Assembly: GCA_012295275.1 (NCBI GenBank)
Contig: CM022665.1
Location: forward strand, 36,605,433-36,660,432
Reading direction: 5' to 3'
Length of the DNA stretch: 55,000 bases
Origin: Chrysomallon squamiferum
Taxonomy: Eukaryota; Mollusca; Gastropoda; Neomphalida; Peltospiridae
The notes under the pieces are model-generated. The model had not been told where the DNA came from. It made no database searches and saw nothing but the letters and a program-made list of their open reading frames with translations. How positions within the stretch are numbered: the first letter of the stretch is position 1; each line of letters starts with the position of its first letter. A program made the translations under genes and the position numbers. Below, one piece after another: positions 35,475 through 55,000 of the stretch.

Positions 35475-36835
35475 ATTCAGTATTATATAGATTGGTTTTT
35501 ATATTTTTTACAAGATATTTAAACTATTCATTTTTGATGTTTTGTGAATTTCTTGGAGGTATTTTTATTCTGGAAAGTGATAAACATATGAAAGTAAATT
35601 AAAAAAATAACAATAATATTTAGCATTGTTTAGTTTCTAGTATGATACTGTACTGGTAATGTGGTTTTTTTTTTTTTTTTGGGGTTTGTTCTATTTTTTT
35701 AAATAATAATTTGTTTTATTTTTTTTTATTTCCGAAAATTTACTTTTTTTTAAATACTTTATGTGTCTGATATGTTCTTTAATGGAATTAAAATGTATTA
35801 ATAATTTATATATATTGTCGTTTGACCTTTGTGAAAACAAATAATCACTTATAATTTAGACCACGTTAAAAGTGTGTATTTAATAGAAATATCATTAATT
35901 CTCGCCTGTTTGCAAAATAAATAAAGAAAAACTGTCATTTCTCTCTCTCTTTTTTTTTTACGATTTAATAATATTAAATTCCAACAAACAAAATTCCCTG
36001 CTAAATATTAATTTAATTTGTAATTGCATTCGCTTATCTTATTGCCTTTGCTAATTTTATTCCTTCTCATTTAGTATAAACATAATTTATGTCAAATAAA
36101 GAAAAAAATATTCAGTATATACATTGCTTCTGTCATTATAAGAAAATAAATAAATATATAGTTGTTTCTGTTTAGAGCCTTTTTTGTTATTGGTGTCAGG
36201 TTAACGAATAAAATATATACCAGAAACTCGATAAAAATGGTTTTAATTTAAATCATTTTAGTGTCAGAGATAAAATTATTTTCTATTCTATATTTATTTA
36301 TTTATTTATTTATTTATGTATATAAATTTTATCAGACAATAATCGTAGAAGAATAAAATAATAAATAAAATAAAATTATTTAAACATTGTTGACCTATTA
36401 ATCATTTTAATTTTAATTCGTTTGCCCTTGTTCGTTTTTTTGTTTTGTTTTTTTTTTATTAATTTCGACGGATATTTATTCCTATAAACATATCTGTTTG
36501 ATATCGCTGATCCTTAAATTATTAAAGTTAAGTTATTCAAGACGCACACTTCATGTGCATTTATCACAGTATAGGTGAATGTGCAGTGTGTAAACAAATG
36601 ATCGATCATTTTGTATGCAACAGATTGTAAATGTTATATAACTCGATTACAGAATTAACGCTTTTTCGGTTTTTGTCGGTACGTGCTATATTATGATGTA
36701 GAGCTGAATATATTAATAATTATAGTGATGAGGTCATGATAATGCTGATTATGATGAAGGTGATGATGTTAAAGATTAAGCTCCCTTTTTTGCAGTTAAT
36801 GTAAAATTTGTCTCTTTTTTATATAATAAAAACAA
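35475..36835. other. Very AT-rich intergenic, nothing recognised
   Basis: Poly-T and TTTA patches (35664-35680, 36290-36318) occur here. There is no gene or higher-order repeat. Confidence 0.45.
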
Positions 36836-36849
36836 TAATAATAATTATT

Positions 36850-36850
36850 A

Positions 36851-36903
<53 letters not shown>
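36850..36903. repeat. ATT microsatellite
   Basis: About 15 ATT units are present. Confidence 0.95.
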
Positions 36904-36904
36904 G

Positions 36905-37850
36905 ATTATAGATTAACCAGACATTTAGTATTCCTCTTGCAAATTTCATTATTAAGAATTCTGTCATAAAATATACTGTAAGAAACAATACTTTTTCTTG
37001 TTTTGCATGCCTGTATGTTTGCGTGCCTGAATGTGAACGTGATTCTATATGTGTGCGCGTGTGTGTTATTATATTTCCTCTCTACATTTTCAGTCCTTTT
37101 TTGCATTTCGTTACAATCATTTTTCCAAAACACAGTACAACGAAATTAAAGCATTATACAATATCGCCACCAATATCATTTTATTATCGTTTGAAAAAAA
37201 TAAAAAAAATAAACTAATATTTTTTTCTAAGCTGAAAATTGAAAAAAACTAAAATGTAAATAAAAAACACAAAATATTAATGTAAATAATAAATCTATTT
37301 TATTTTATGGCATTTTTTGTTCAGTAAAATCTTTGGACGAAACAGGAATAAACAACATACGTTTGTTCATTCACTGTTCAGAGAGAGAGAGAGAAAAAAA
37401 AATGTGGTATGAGTCCAAACGTAAGTAATGGGTGTGAATACATGGAGACCCGGTGTGGACTTTAATCTCTCTCCAAGCGACCGGAACAATACATAATTCA
37501 GTCAAAAAGATACTAAAATCACAACAGGCACACACATGAAATTACACTTACTTCAAAAAATGGTCGCACCAGATTTACAGTACAATACCAGCCAACTAAA
37601 ACAGACATTTCATAACAACTGTCACAAATAGTAGAGTCATAGTTAGCAAATAAAACATCGTTTTATAGTGAAAAAAATCTTGTATAACAAGTACCTGTTT
37701 TTAAATGAAAATCTTGAGATATACTTCCTGTTTTGTGTTGATATATGCATATTAAATAACACACATATATCTCTCTTTCACTTACTTGCTGAACTATCAT
37801 CTAAGGATGTTTCTCAAGGATTCTGATTTGACACATACATATACATATAC
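36905..37850. other. AT-rich intergenic, nothing recognised
   Basis: A pocket at 37400-37650 is less AT-rich. No gene is seen. Confidence 0.4.
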
Positions 37851-37852
37851 AT

Positions 37853-38120
<268 letters not shown>

Positions 38121-38124
38121 ATTT

Positions 38125-39155
38125 TTATTGTGGTTGCAATTTTCTCCACCAAGACAGTCTGATAGTTGTTTTAAAAAAAGGAAATCTTTACAATAAAGAC
38201 TTTTTACAAACATTACATCAAAATACATGTAAATATTCATGGATATATATGTACATATTCATGAATATCTCAATATAAGGGCAATCCATAATAGACAAGA
38301 GATATTCAAATGATGGTTAAAAAAAGAGGAAAAAATCCTAGTTTTGTTCAGATCATGCTTCATTGTTTATTGAATACACTCTGTATTTCTACTGTGTCTG
38401 GTTTATATAACAAATGAAGCATTAGAATTGTATGTACAAATTAACATATCTCGTCATAAATATGCACACAAAATATAAGTCCCACCCACTTTGTTTTAAC
38501 TGTCATAAATAGCGAACTGAACCCAAGTGTTAAAAATAGCAAACTACTAAAGACGTGATTTCACGGGACAACTTGCAGTACGCGGATATCCTGTTCGTTA
38601 CAAATTATCAGTTGATCAACATGCTGCAAATCGTTATAAGTAATTGCGCTCTATAAACGCAATTTTTTTTTTGTTTTTTTTTGTTTGTTTTTTAACGAGG
38701 CAGTACTTTGGTATCATGCTCACAGAATCTTCATAAAGATATTTTGTCACAAAATATAATATTGCTGAACATTCTGGTCAACGATCCGCTACAGAACTGA
38801 GATACTATATAATAATATACATAACACTCTCCAGTTTTTATTTTTTTCAAAATAACTGTCATTTAAAGATACACTGTCTGACACGGCCGTATCGCCCTGG
38901 GCAAGGAAAAGAAGAGTTTAAAAATTAGCAAAATCCAAATACCTGAAAAATATTAACAGTGTGATGATAATTTCTGATAAATACAAGAACTTGAGTTACT
39001 AATGGAAATTCAATTGATTTGTTTCTAGCAGTTCTTCTTTCTTCAGAGGTGTGTTTTAAGGATTGGTTCTTTTTATTGTTGTTGATTGTTTTCTTATTAT
39101 TAATGGGTTTTTTTTTTTTTTTTGGTATTATCAAACTTTGGTTTTTAATAATAAT

Positions 39156-39195
<40 letters not shown>

Positions 39196-39406
39196 GTTCG
39201 CTGGGATTTGCTTCCTCCATCGTAAAGAAACAGGCAAGGCTCCTCTGATCGGGACCTTAACATATATAAAGAGCACCTTGTTTTTGTCTTTTGTTTATTT
39301 TTCTTTTCTTTTCCCACGTTTATTTCTTCTTCTTTTTTTTTTTTTTTCTTTTTTTTTCTTTTTATTAAATTTCATTTTAACAAACAAACAAACCATTTTT
39401 CTTCTC
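38125..39406 (-). other. SIX1/2: 3' flank and probable 3' UTR of SIX1/2
   Basis: Directly after the stop codon, the minus strand continues into moderately complex AT-rich sequence interrupted by poly-T/A at 39327-39362, 39108-39124 and 39162-39192. Minus-strand AATAAA hexamers occur from 39366 onward, but in such AT-rich DNA they do not fix the cleavage site. Blocks near 39195-39280 and 38560-38900 are non-repetitive and could belong to the transcript. A Su(H)-like CGTGGGAA (minus) is at 39318-39311. The UTR end is not determinable by eye. Confidence 0.45.
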
Positions 39407-39695
39407 TCACAAAGCCTGATAATCTGAGAGAAGTTGGCCAACGTCATTTGGCGCAACATTGTTAACGCCTACCACCCCGGACACATTGTGGCCGTGGTGG
39501 TTCACTTGGTTGTTAGGGAGCATGCTCTGAAGAAGGTCGCTAGGCATTGCTTTTTGCAAGTTTGTGTAGATGGATGATTGTTGTGCATGAGGTGGGGAGT
39601 GTTCTTCTATCTTCGTCTGTCCGTTTAGATCTATTTCCTCCTTGATGTCCGTCCGTGGCGATCCCGGGTCCCCTCCGCCTCCATGGTTACCATCC
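39407..39695 (-). CDS. SIX1/2: SIX1/2 homeobox protein, terminal exon (C-terminal 95 residues)
   Basis: Read on the minus strand, a TTTTCCTTTTTCTCCGAGCAG-like acceptor ends at 39696, with CTGAC as a plausible branch site about 25 bases upstream. The first base (G) completes the split Arg codon left by the homeodomain exon, and the frame then stays open for 95 codons to a TGA at 39407. This is an island of high complexity and codon-like composition inside very AT-rich surroundings. The tail is Gly/Asn/His/Gln-rich, lacks a recognisable domain, and contains IKEE (in TDIKEEIDL), which fits a psi-K-x-E sumoylation consensus. Divergent tails are usual in SIX1/2 and are associated with transactivation. 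Together with the upstream exon from 48496 the product is 280 residues, close to vertebrate SIX1. A small additional exon inside the large intron cannot be excluded by eye. Assignment rests on phase match, strand, splice signals and total length rather than on residue similarity. Confidence 0.88.
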
Positions 39696-48960
<9,265 letters not shown>

Positions 48961-48964
48961 GTGG

Positions 48965-49765
48965 GGCTGTGCAGGGGGAGTTCAGGGATGGAGGGTTAAG
49001 AAATATTAACTGTCTTTATTTTAGTTTTATTTTTTTTTTTTTTAAATTAATGATAGAAATTTAATTTTATCTGATCTAGGTGACATACATATAAAAAAAA
49101 AAATGAAGAAAGAAAAATTAAAATGAATGCCGATGAGTCATATATGGATGATAATTTTAAAATAATTTTTCAGTGTTATAATTATTTATTTATTTTATTT
49201 TATTATTATTGTTGTTGTTGTTATTGTTATTTATTTATTTATTTATTTATTGTATTTTATTTATTTATTTTATTTATTTTTTTCTTTCTTTCTTAGTAAA
49301 AAGCAAAAGATATAAAATATAAAATTATTAATATACAACCTAATATTATTCAGGAAAGCTTGCAACAAACTGTAATATAATTTATTTGTTTTTCACAGAA
49401 AAGAACTGAATTAAATTAAAACATTCTATTTAAATTAAATGTATTTAAGTCTAATAACATAAAGTAAGCGTATATTTTTATTCTTTTTTTTTTACACTTA
49501 ATTCTTTAATCTACTTAACATGTGCATTAAATAAAATTAATAATAATAATTAAAATAAAATTAATAATAATAATAAATAGTAATAATAATAAATAATAAT
49601 AATAAATGATAATAATAATGAATTAACAAATGAGTAAATCATATTAGTGATAAAATTAAATGATTTCCACTTACTTTAATATATTGGTCGGTTATTATCT
49701 GTGATAAAATTCTAAATAAAATCAAAATACTTAATTTTCATTAGCATTATGAAAACTCATATAAA
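48965..49765. other. AT-rich upstream flank of SIX1/2
   Basis: A short G-rich patch (48945-48990) is followed by TTTA/TTG and AAT repeats (49186-49290, 49540-49610). No exon is recognised. Confidence 0.45.
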
Positions 49766-49767
49766 AT

Positions 49768-49918
49768 TATGTTTGTGGGTAGTTTTCCCAAAATCATCCC
49801 TTTAAGAAAGTATCACAGACATTATACGAGTATGAAAAATTATATCTCACTTTTAAAAGCCATCACACCAAGAGTTTTCTAAATATAATCCGTTTATAAT
49901 ATTGTGATTGCATGTGCG

Positions 49919-49962
<44 letters not shown>

Positions 49963-50070
49963 ATGTATGTATATTATATATAAATTTACAATACAAAATG
50001 TTTTCTAAATATATATCATCCTTTTAAAAAAATAACATCACAATAGCAGGAGGGCAATAAAATTTGACAA

Positions 50071-50120
<50 letters not shown>

Positions 50121-50750
50121 AAACAACTTCTCTATACTGATGGTTTTCCCGATATCATCCCTTTAAGAAAATAACATTTACGTGGGTGCATTTAAATATT
50201 ACAAATTACATTAAGTTTACAAAAAACACCAAAAAACATAATGAAAGAAAAAAAAGAAGTATATATATATAGACACACACACACATACAAAAAAACAACA
50301 ACACCAAACCCCCCCCCAGTGTACAAATCGTTTTCCAGATATCATGCACTAGATCAAAATACCACAGTTATTACATAAATGCACGTGATAAATTACATCA
50401 CATTTCTTCAACAAAAAAACAACTTAAAAAAAACAATATTCAATCTTTTTTTAAAAATAAAAAATTATTGTACAAATGGTTTCCGCAATATCAGCTCTAG
50501 AATAAAATACCAGAGTATTACATGCGTGTATGACAAATTGTATCACGGTTTTCTTTTTCTGTTATTGTTGTTGTTGTTCTTCTTCTTTTTTTCTTTTTCT
50601 TTATTTCTTTTTGTTGTTTTTTTTAAATTACTGTACAAATGGTTTTCCTAATATCACCCCCTAGAAGAAAATAGCAGTGTTATTACACGAGTGCACATAA
50701 ACACTAATATGAATAACACATCTGTGACAAATTCTTACTTTTATACTGAG
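49768..50750. repeat. Seven-copy dispersed-spacer tandem array (~90 bp core)
   Basis: A core reading TGTACAAATGGTTTTCCNNA, TATCATCCCCTAGAANAAAA, TANCACAGTTATTACAYGNG, TGCANNTGACAAATTNNATC recurs with divergence at 49771-49857, 49870-49920, 49990-50072, 50135-50212, 50319-50405, 50468-50554 and 50631-50735. Between cores lie different simple repeats: AT (49921-49956), ATT (50073-50119), an A-rich/CA/poly-C patch (50245-50317) and T-rich tracts (50555-50630). Repeat period is therefore variable, 100-180 bases. It is not protein coding. Confidence 0.8.
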
Positions 50751-50754
50751 TTCA

Positions 50755-51326
50755 CTTTTAAAAGTGTTTTATCAATACATGCTCAACACAGCCCTTTTTT
50801 TCCTCCGTGCTCCTTTTGATGTTCTTACATGCGTGAAATGAAATTGAACCCACGTATTAAACATTTCGTTTTCAATTGAAATTTTCCTCTTTTTTTTAAT
50901 TGAGTGGAACAGACTCTTCTGTGTTCAAAGGTTAAGGACATTAAAAAAAGTGAATGGAAATGAATTTCTACACAGCTAAAGAGAGATGTTTTTCCACACT
51001 CCAAACAGTGAATAATTGAGCGACGCTAATTTGTCTCTTATAATGGACATAATGTAAACCATGGGATGGTTTATAGAAGTGGTAAAAAAATTTCGTATTA
51101 TATGTTTAAGACCTGGATTAACTTGAAAACTGTTAAAACTCAAAGAACCTAGTGAACTCCGTATTTGGTTAACGTTGTAAGAGATTTTATTATAACGAGA
51201 GGCTGAAAGAAAGTTGTATTTTATTTTCTGAAAGAGGCTGAGAGATTTTTTGATAATTATCTGTGATGGCGCAAATAGATATAAACGGGTATAGATGTCT
51301 GTAATGTTAATGACTGTCGTGCATAT

Positions 51327-51357
<31 letters not shown>

Positions 51358-51765
51358 AATATCAGATGCATATAGGTAGGTAGGCAGGTAGGTAGATAGA
51401 CAGATATGTACATAGTTTTGTATGAAAGTGTAAACAAGTATATTTGTGTGTTTGAGATAATATGAATCTAAGTATACATAAGTTTATACGTTTTGATATT
51501 ATACTTTCAAAATTTACATAACAGCTACTTAAAACAATTATGGGATTCACTTATTACATTCTTAGTGTAATTATAATTATCACCATTATTCTCGTTCACA
51601 AAATAAACAATAATAAATAGGTAATAATGATGATAATAATAATGAAACAATTAGGAAACATGAAAATCGATCCCCTTTTGCCAACACGCTATGTAAAAAT
51701 GAAAGAAAAATAAACCGCATGCGGTTGATGGCGTCAATATTTATATAGCAACATACGATAAAGAT
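50755..51765. other. AT-rich flank with TA and GTAG repeats
   Basis: TA (51332-51356) and a GTAG/GATA patch (51372-51402) lie in otherwise unique DNA. A 153-codon minus frame (51437-50976) has no recognisable similarity and is Ile/Tyr/Ser-rich as expected from AT content. Confidence 0.4.
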
Positions 51766-51767
51766 TA

Positions 51768-52170
51768 ACTAATGGGGAAATCGTAGTAAATCAAGCCTGC
51801 ATCCATTAAAACAGCAGGAGGCGAGTCAAAGGACGAAATGTCGTGGACGTGCAGCTGGGTGGGACAGCTCGGCATGGTCATCTCTGCGAGGCAATTCCTC
51901 TCGACCGTTTGCATCGTCAAACGACCCGAGCCTCGGGCGCTAGTTTCAAATTTCCTGTCGCAACGGTCGCTCATTTCGCTCGCCAGGAGGCGCTGTATCT
52001 CTGGTGCGATCTGAACGAGGCCGAGAAGAAACGAGACTTTCTCAAAACAAAAAAAAATTGTCTCTGACGCCCAGATGAACAGTCAGCGGAGAGACCGTTT
52101 TGACGGTAACAAAGAAGGAATAGAATTGTGTCAGCGGGCGGCCAAATTGACTCTTTAATCCAGTTTTCAG
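51768..52170 (-). promoter_or_regulatory. GC-rich island upstream of SIX1/2: candidate promoter or leader exon
   Basis: This is the most GC- and CpG-rich block in the window, about 3.3 kb upstream of the homeodomain exon. On the gene's strand it holds a 69-codon frame (51974-51765) of balanced composition, with two good Met codons, that resembles no family I know and ends at TAG. An overlapping plus frame (51843-52067) is equally open, so coding potential is doubtful. A CpG-like promoter or untranslated first exon is the best reading. I could not identify a strong donor. Confidence 0.35.
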
Positions 52171-52174
52171 ATGA

Positions 52175-52231
52175 ATGAAATGTGCACTGTGCTTTTTTAT
52201 CTTTGCTTTTTCTTGTCCCTATTTTTTTTAA

Positions 52232-52262
<31 letters not shown>

Positions 52263-52947
52263 ACATTTAAAAAATGAATTCTCCTTGTTGTCGATTGTAT
52301 TGTGACCGCTAAGCGATGATGCGATGGTGGCGCAGACGATATAACAAGGTGTAGCAGACGACACTGAATGAATGGCGCGTAACAGACTACGATTAACCCA
52401 GTAGATGATGTTTAACTAAGTTGACACATAAGAAAGAGACCAGTGGGCCATTCAGTTGTTGTTCAATTATACATAACACATCTTAAGGAGCATTTAATGA
52501 GGAAATTGACAATCTAATTCCGTAGTATTTTTCTCCGCAGGCTACGTTCTCCGCCAGTTCACAAAGAATTAGGGAGTTTTAATGTAAATAGTAGCAGAGA
52601 CGAACTATAATTAAAACTGAAAAGCTCATATACCACAGTTATTACAAGAATTCTAATCAATGCGGACGAGACTAGATGAAACTAGACGAAGATTCTTTTT
52701 TTTTTTATTCTTTTTTTTAAACCTCACGACAACCTTCTTTTACCATTTCATGACAATTCTGTTGATCGTTCTAGAATATCTATACTCTTTATGAAATCTT
52801 ATTATAAACTTTTCTATCTTTTAACTAAGAACGCTGAAATATTTATTTTCTATAATAAATTCTGATTTGAAATATGTCAGTGAAACTAAATAATTCCACA
52901 CACACACATAAATCAATACGTGCCTTTCTTTTCAGATTCTAAATCAT

Positions 52948-52979
<32 letters not shown>

Positions 52980-53000
52980 ATTCTCTCTGTCAATAACAGA
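52175..53000. other. Intergenic upstream flank
   Basis: Poly-A (52242-52263) and ATTT (52946-52979) repeats flank unique DNA. CATATACCACAGTTATTACA at 52628-52647 looks like a stray fragment of the 49.8-50.7 kb array core. No gene is seen. Confidence 0.4.
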
Positions 53001-53004
53001 ATTC

Positions 53005-53705
53005 TTTAAATTCTAAAGACAACACGAATTAACATCCACACTCATTACATCACTAATCAAAATGACGTAAATCCGGAAACTATTTATCCTACTAAAAAGG
53101 ATAATCGTACTTACATTCAACCTATTTTCACATCCTCTGCGCGCAACAAAAACATCTGCTCGTACACTATATCTACAAGAACTCATCTCTGCTAAATTCT
53201 TTTCTCCTAGAATCAATTTGCATACACTGGTTCTGACACCAGAATAACAATAAACAAACACCGTCGACACGACCACGCCCCCCAAACCGTGGCAGCAAAC
53301 TTGCCTTCTCTTTCAGTACACATGCGGCCTTTCACCGCGCTGTATACCCGGGGTGGCGAACCTCGCTGTTCATTTCTGTGTGTCGGCTTTTGTGGCACAA
53401 TTTGCTTTTCATGTAGCTTTGTGAAAACGAGGACTTTAACCGTCTTTTTTAAGACGGCACTCGGTTGCCGTTCGCGCTGATTATGAGCTGTCTTTTGTTA
53501 ACGAGGGGGTCAGTCAATATTTTCAAATTCTTTCGCTACCTGTTAGTCGTCATTGATGGGACGGGTAAAAAGGCCAACATGACACGTAACTGCCAAGGGT
53601 TAATTTGCTTCACGTTTTCTCCCCCTTCATGCTGGTCACAGACACAAAACGAGCAACACCTGCCGAGTTGTACAGCCCCTTTGTGTAAGTTGTGCATCTT
53701 CTTGT
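53005..53705. other. GC-richer non-repetitive island
   Basis: Several overlapping short open frames (60-90 codons, both strands) lie here with no recognisable similarity. The minus strand carries a moderate donor-like AGCGCG/GTGAAAG near 53335. It is another possible site for a 5' leader exon or regulatory element of the SIX gene. Confidence 0.25.
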
Positions 53706-53877
53706 TGTTGTTGTTATTGTTATTAACATCGTCACTGTCATCAGCATCAGTCTCATCATCGTTACTTTTTTTTTTTAAATTTCATATTTTCATTTGTATC
53801 ATTATTATGATCAAAAACAATATTAGAGTTATTACTAATACTACTACTATTATTATTGTCGTTGTTGTTGTGGTTAC

Positions 53878-53923
<46 letters not shown>

Positions 53924-53935
53924 TTTATGAAATAA
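53705..53935. repeat. GTT, ATC and ATT triplet repeats
   Basis: GTT units, imperfect CATC/TACT triplets and a pure ATT array (53877-53921) are present. The long Ile and Asn runs in open frames are artefacts. Confidence 0.92.
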
Positions 53936-54064
53936 AATTACAATATATATAATCGTAATCAATGTACCAATTTTTATTATGATGACATTTTATTAACAAT
54001 ATTTGACAAAACCATTTTTTTTTTTATGCTATCGAATATATTTTTAGAAACTCATAAGTGATAT

Positions 54065-54168
<104 letters not shown>

Positions 54169-54169
54169 C

Positions 54170-54530
54170 AGAATGCTTGCTGTTAAAATGCACATACACA
54201 TACTAAACTTGTTCACTTTAGCTACATGTAATTCGTTCCTATCTACATACAAATAAAATATTAAGTAGTTTTATTTTGATTTATTGAACTGCAACCTGTC
54301 CCGACAAGAGCTGAATATTCTGTATATTATCGATACAGAAGACTGTATCAGGGTTGTTTCGGACGTATGTAAAAGGTGTCAACGCTGTAACATTGGCGAT
54401 GCTGCTGCACGTTTAGAATTACTGTTGATCCTGTATCGCACACAGATGTCATTTAAATGATAAACATCTCATACTACTACTGTAACTCATAACCAGAAAA
54501 CTTCCATACGTTTACAGTTGAGAGAGAGAT
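54170..54530. other. Intergenic, nothing recognised
   Basis: This is ordinary-complexity DNA with no gene or repeat. Confidence 0.4.
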
Positions 54531-54534
54531 CATT

Positions 54535-54619
54535 CATATATATATACTTACATATACACATATATACATACATTCATTTATATATATATATATAATACAT
54601 ATATATATATATACATACA

Positions 54620-54654
<35 letters not shown>

Positions 54655-54868
54655 TTACATATACATATATATACATGCATTCATATATATATATATATAC
54701 ACTTACATTCATATATATATACAAACACATCCACATATCTACCTTGTTACCTACTTACTTACCTACCTACCTACCTACCTAACTACCTACCTACATACAT
54801 ACATTCATACATTCATTCACACAGACAGGTTCAAACACAGATAAATACAGACACATACATATACATAC

Positions 54869-54919
<51 letters not shown>

Positions 54920-54920
54920 A
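54535..54920. repeat. TA/TACA, CTAC and GT microsatellites
   Basis: TA and ATACATTCAT motifs recur as a higher-order unit (54535-54720), followed by CTAC (54750-54795), ATAC/ACAG repeats and a GT tract (54870-54917). Confidence 0.93.
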
Positions 54921-55000
54921 TGGAGGATTTCATACTGTATAAACACAATACGCAAAATACACTAGATAAACAAACTAATTTTTGAAAATATTTATATTAT

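Noticed and set aside
50976-51437. 153-codon minus frame
   Set aside because: Composition follows the AT-rich background and includes a TA microsatellite; no domain or conserved motif is visible.

Overview
This window looks like a piece of a metazoan nuclear genome, most probably a mollusc and perhaps a cephalopod. The sequence is AT-rich and packed with long perfect microsatellites: GA, TATG, AT, GT, ATT/AAT and poly-A/T. Its canonical telomere-type motif is TTAGGG. The one recognisable gene is a SIX-class homeobox gene with spliceosomal introns. The lineage call is an inference from repeat texture and the lophotrochozoan-like SIX1/2 sequence. No bacterial-type operon, rRNA, intact tRNA, CRISPR array or complete transposon is visible.

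The gene is a SIX1/2 (sine oculis) orthologue on the minus strand. One exon (about 48612 to 47943) encodes a short N-terminal extension, the entire SIX domain and the entire homeodomain. An intron of about 8.2 kb (47942 to 39696) follows, with GT-AG ends and matching phase. A terminal exon (39695 to 39407) encodes a 95-residue C-terminus ending in TGA. The product is about 280 residues if translation starts at the conserved MLPSFGF, which is close to vertebrate SIX1. A strong splice acceptor with a branch-point-like motif lies just upstream of the open frame, so a further 5' exon is likely at higher coordinates. Candidate places are 48.66-48.95 kb and the GC-rich island at 51.77-52.17 kb.

Everything else is non-coding as far as I can see. 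Positions 1-39.4 kb are a gene desert downstream of the SIX gene. Microsatellites there alternate with islands of ordinary-complexity, relatively GC-rich DNA near 4.1-4.6, 5.9-6.5, 7.15-7.5, 9.0-9.3, 11.1-11.4, 14.2-15.3, 16.86-17.1, 20.1-20.45, 21.96-22.9, 30.6-31.1 and 34.75-35.15 kb. These islands are the natural candidates for cis-regulatory elements of a developmental gene in a desert. Some carry recognisable motifs: a full CTCF-type match at 4379, Su(H)/CSL-type matches at 3811, 17007 and 24139, and perfect CREs beside SOX-like motifs at 30699 and 47851.

The window also holds several complex tandem repeats that simple-repeat masking would miss. They are a ~78 bp array (10.6-10.96 kb), a ~34 bp repeat (13.37 kb), a ~100 bp array (16.25-16.76 kb), a ~42 bp minisatellite (28.76-29.2 kb) and a seven-copy array of a ~90 bp core with expandable spacers (49.77-50.75 kb). 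There is also an interstitial telomere-like domain (25.86-26.78 kb) in which blocks of TTAGGG, TTATGG, TTACGG and CTAGGG variants are punctuated by three copies of the same ~50-110 bp non-telomeric spacer. A tRNA-Met-like SINE head is visible at about 15.37-15.44 kb.
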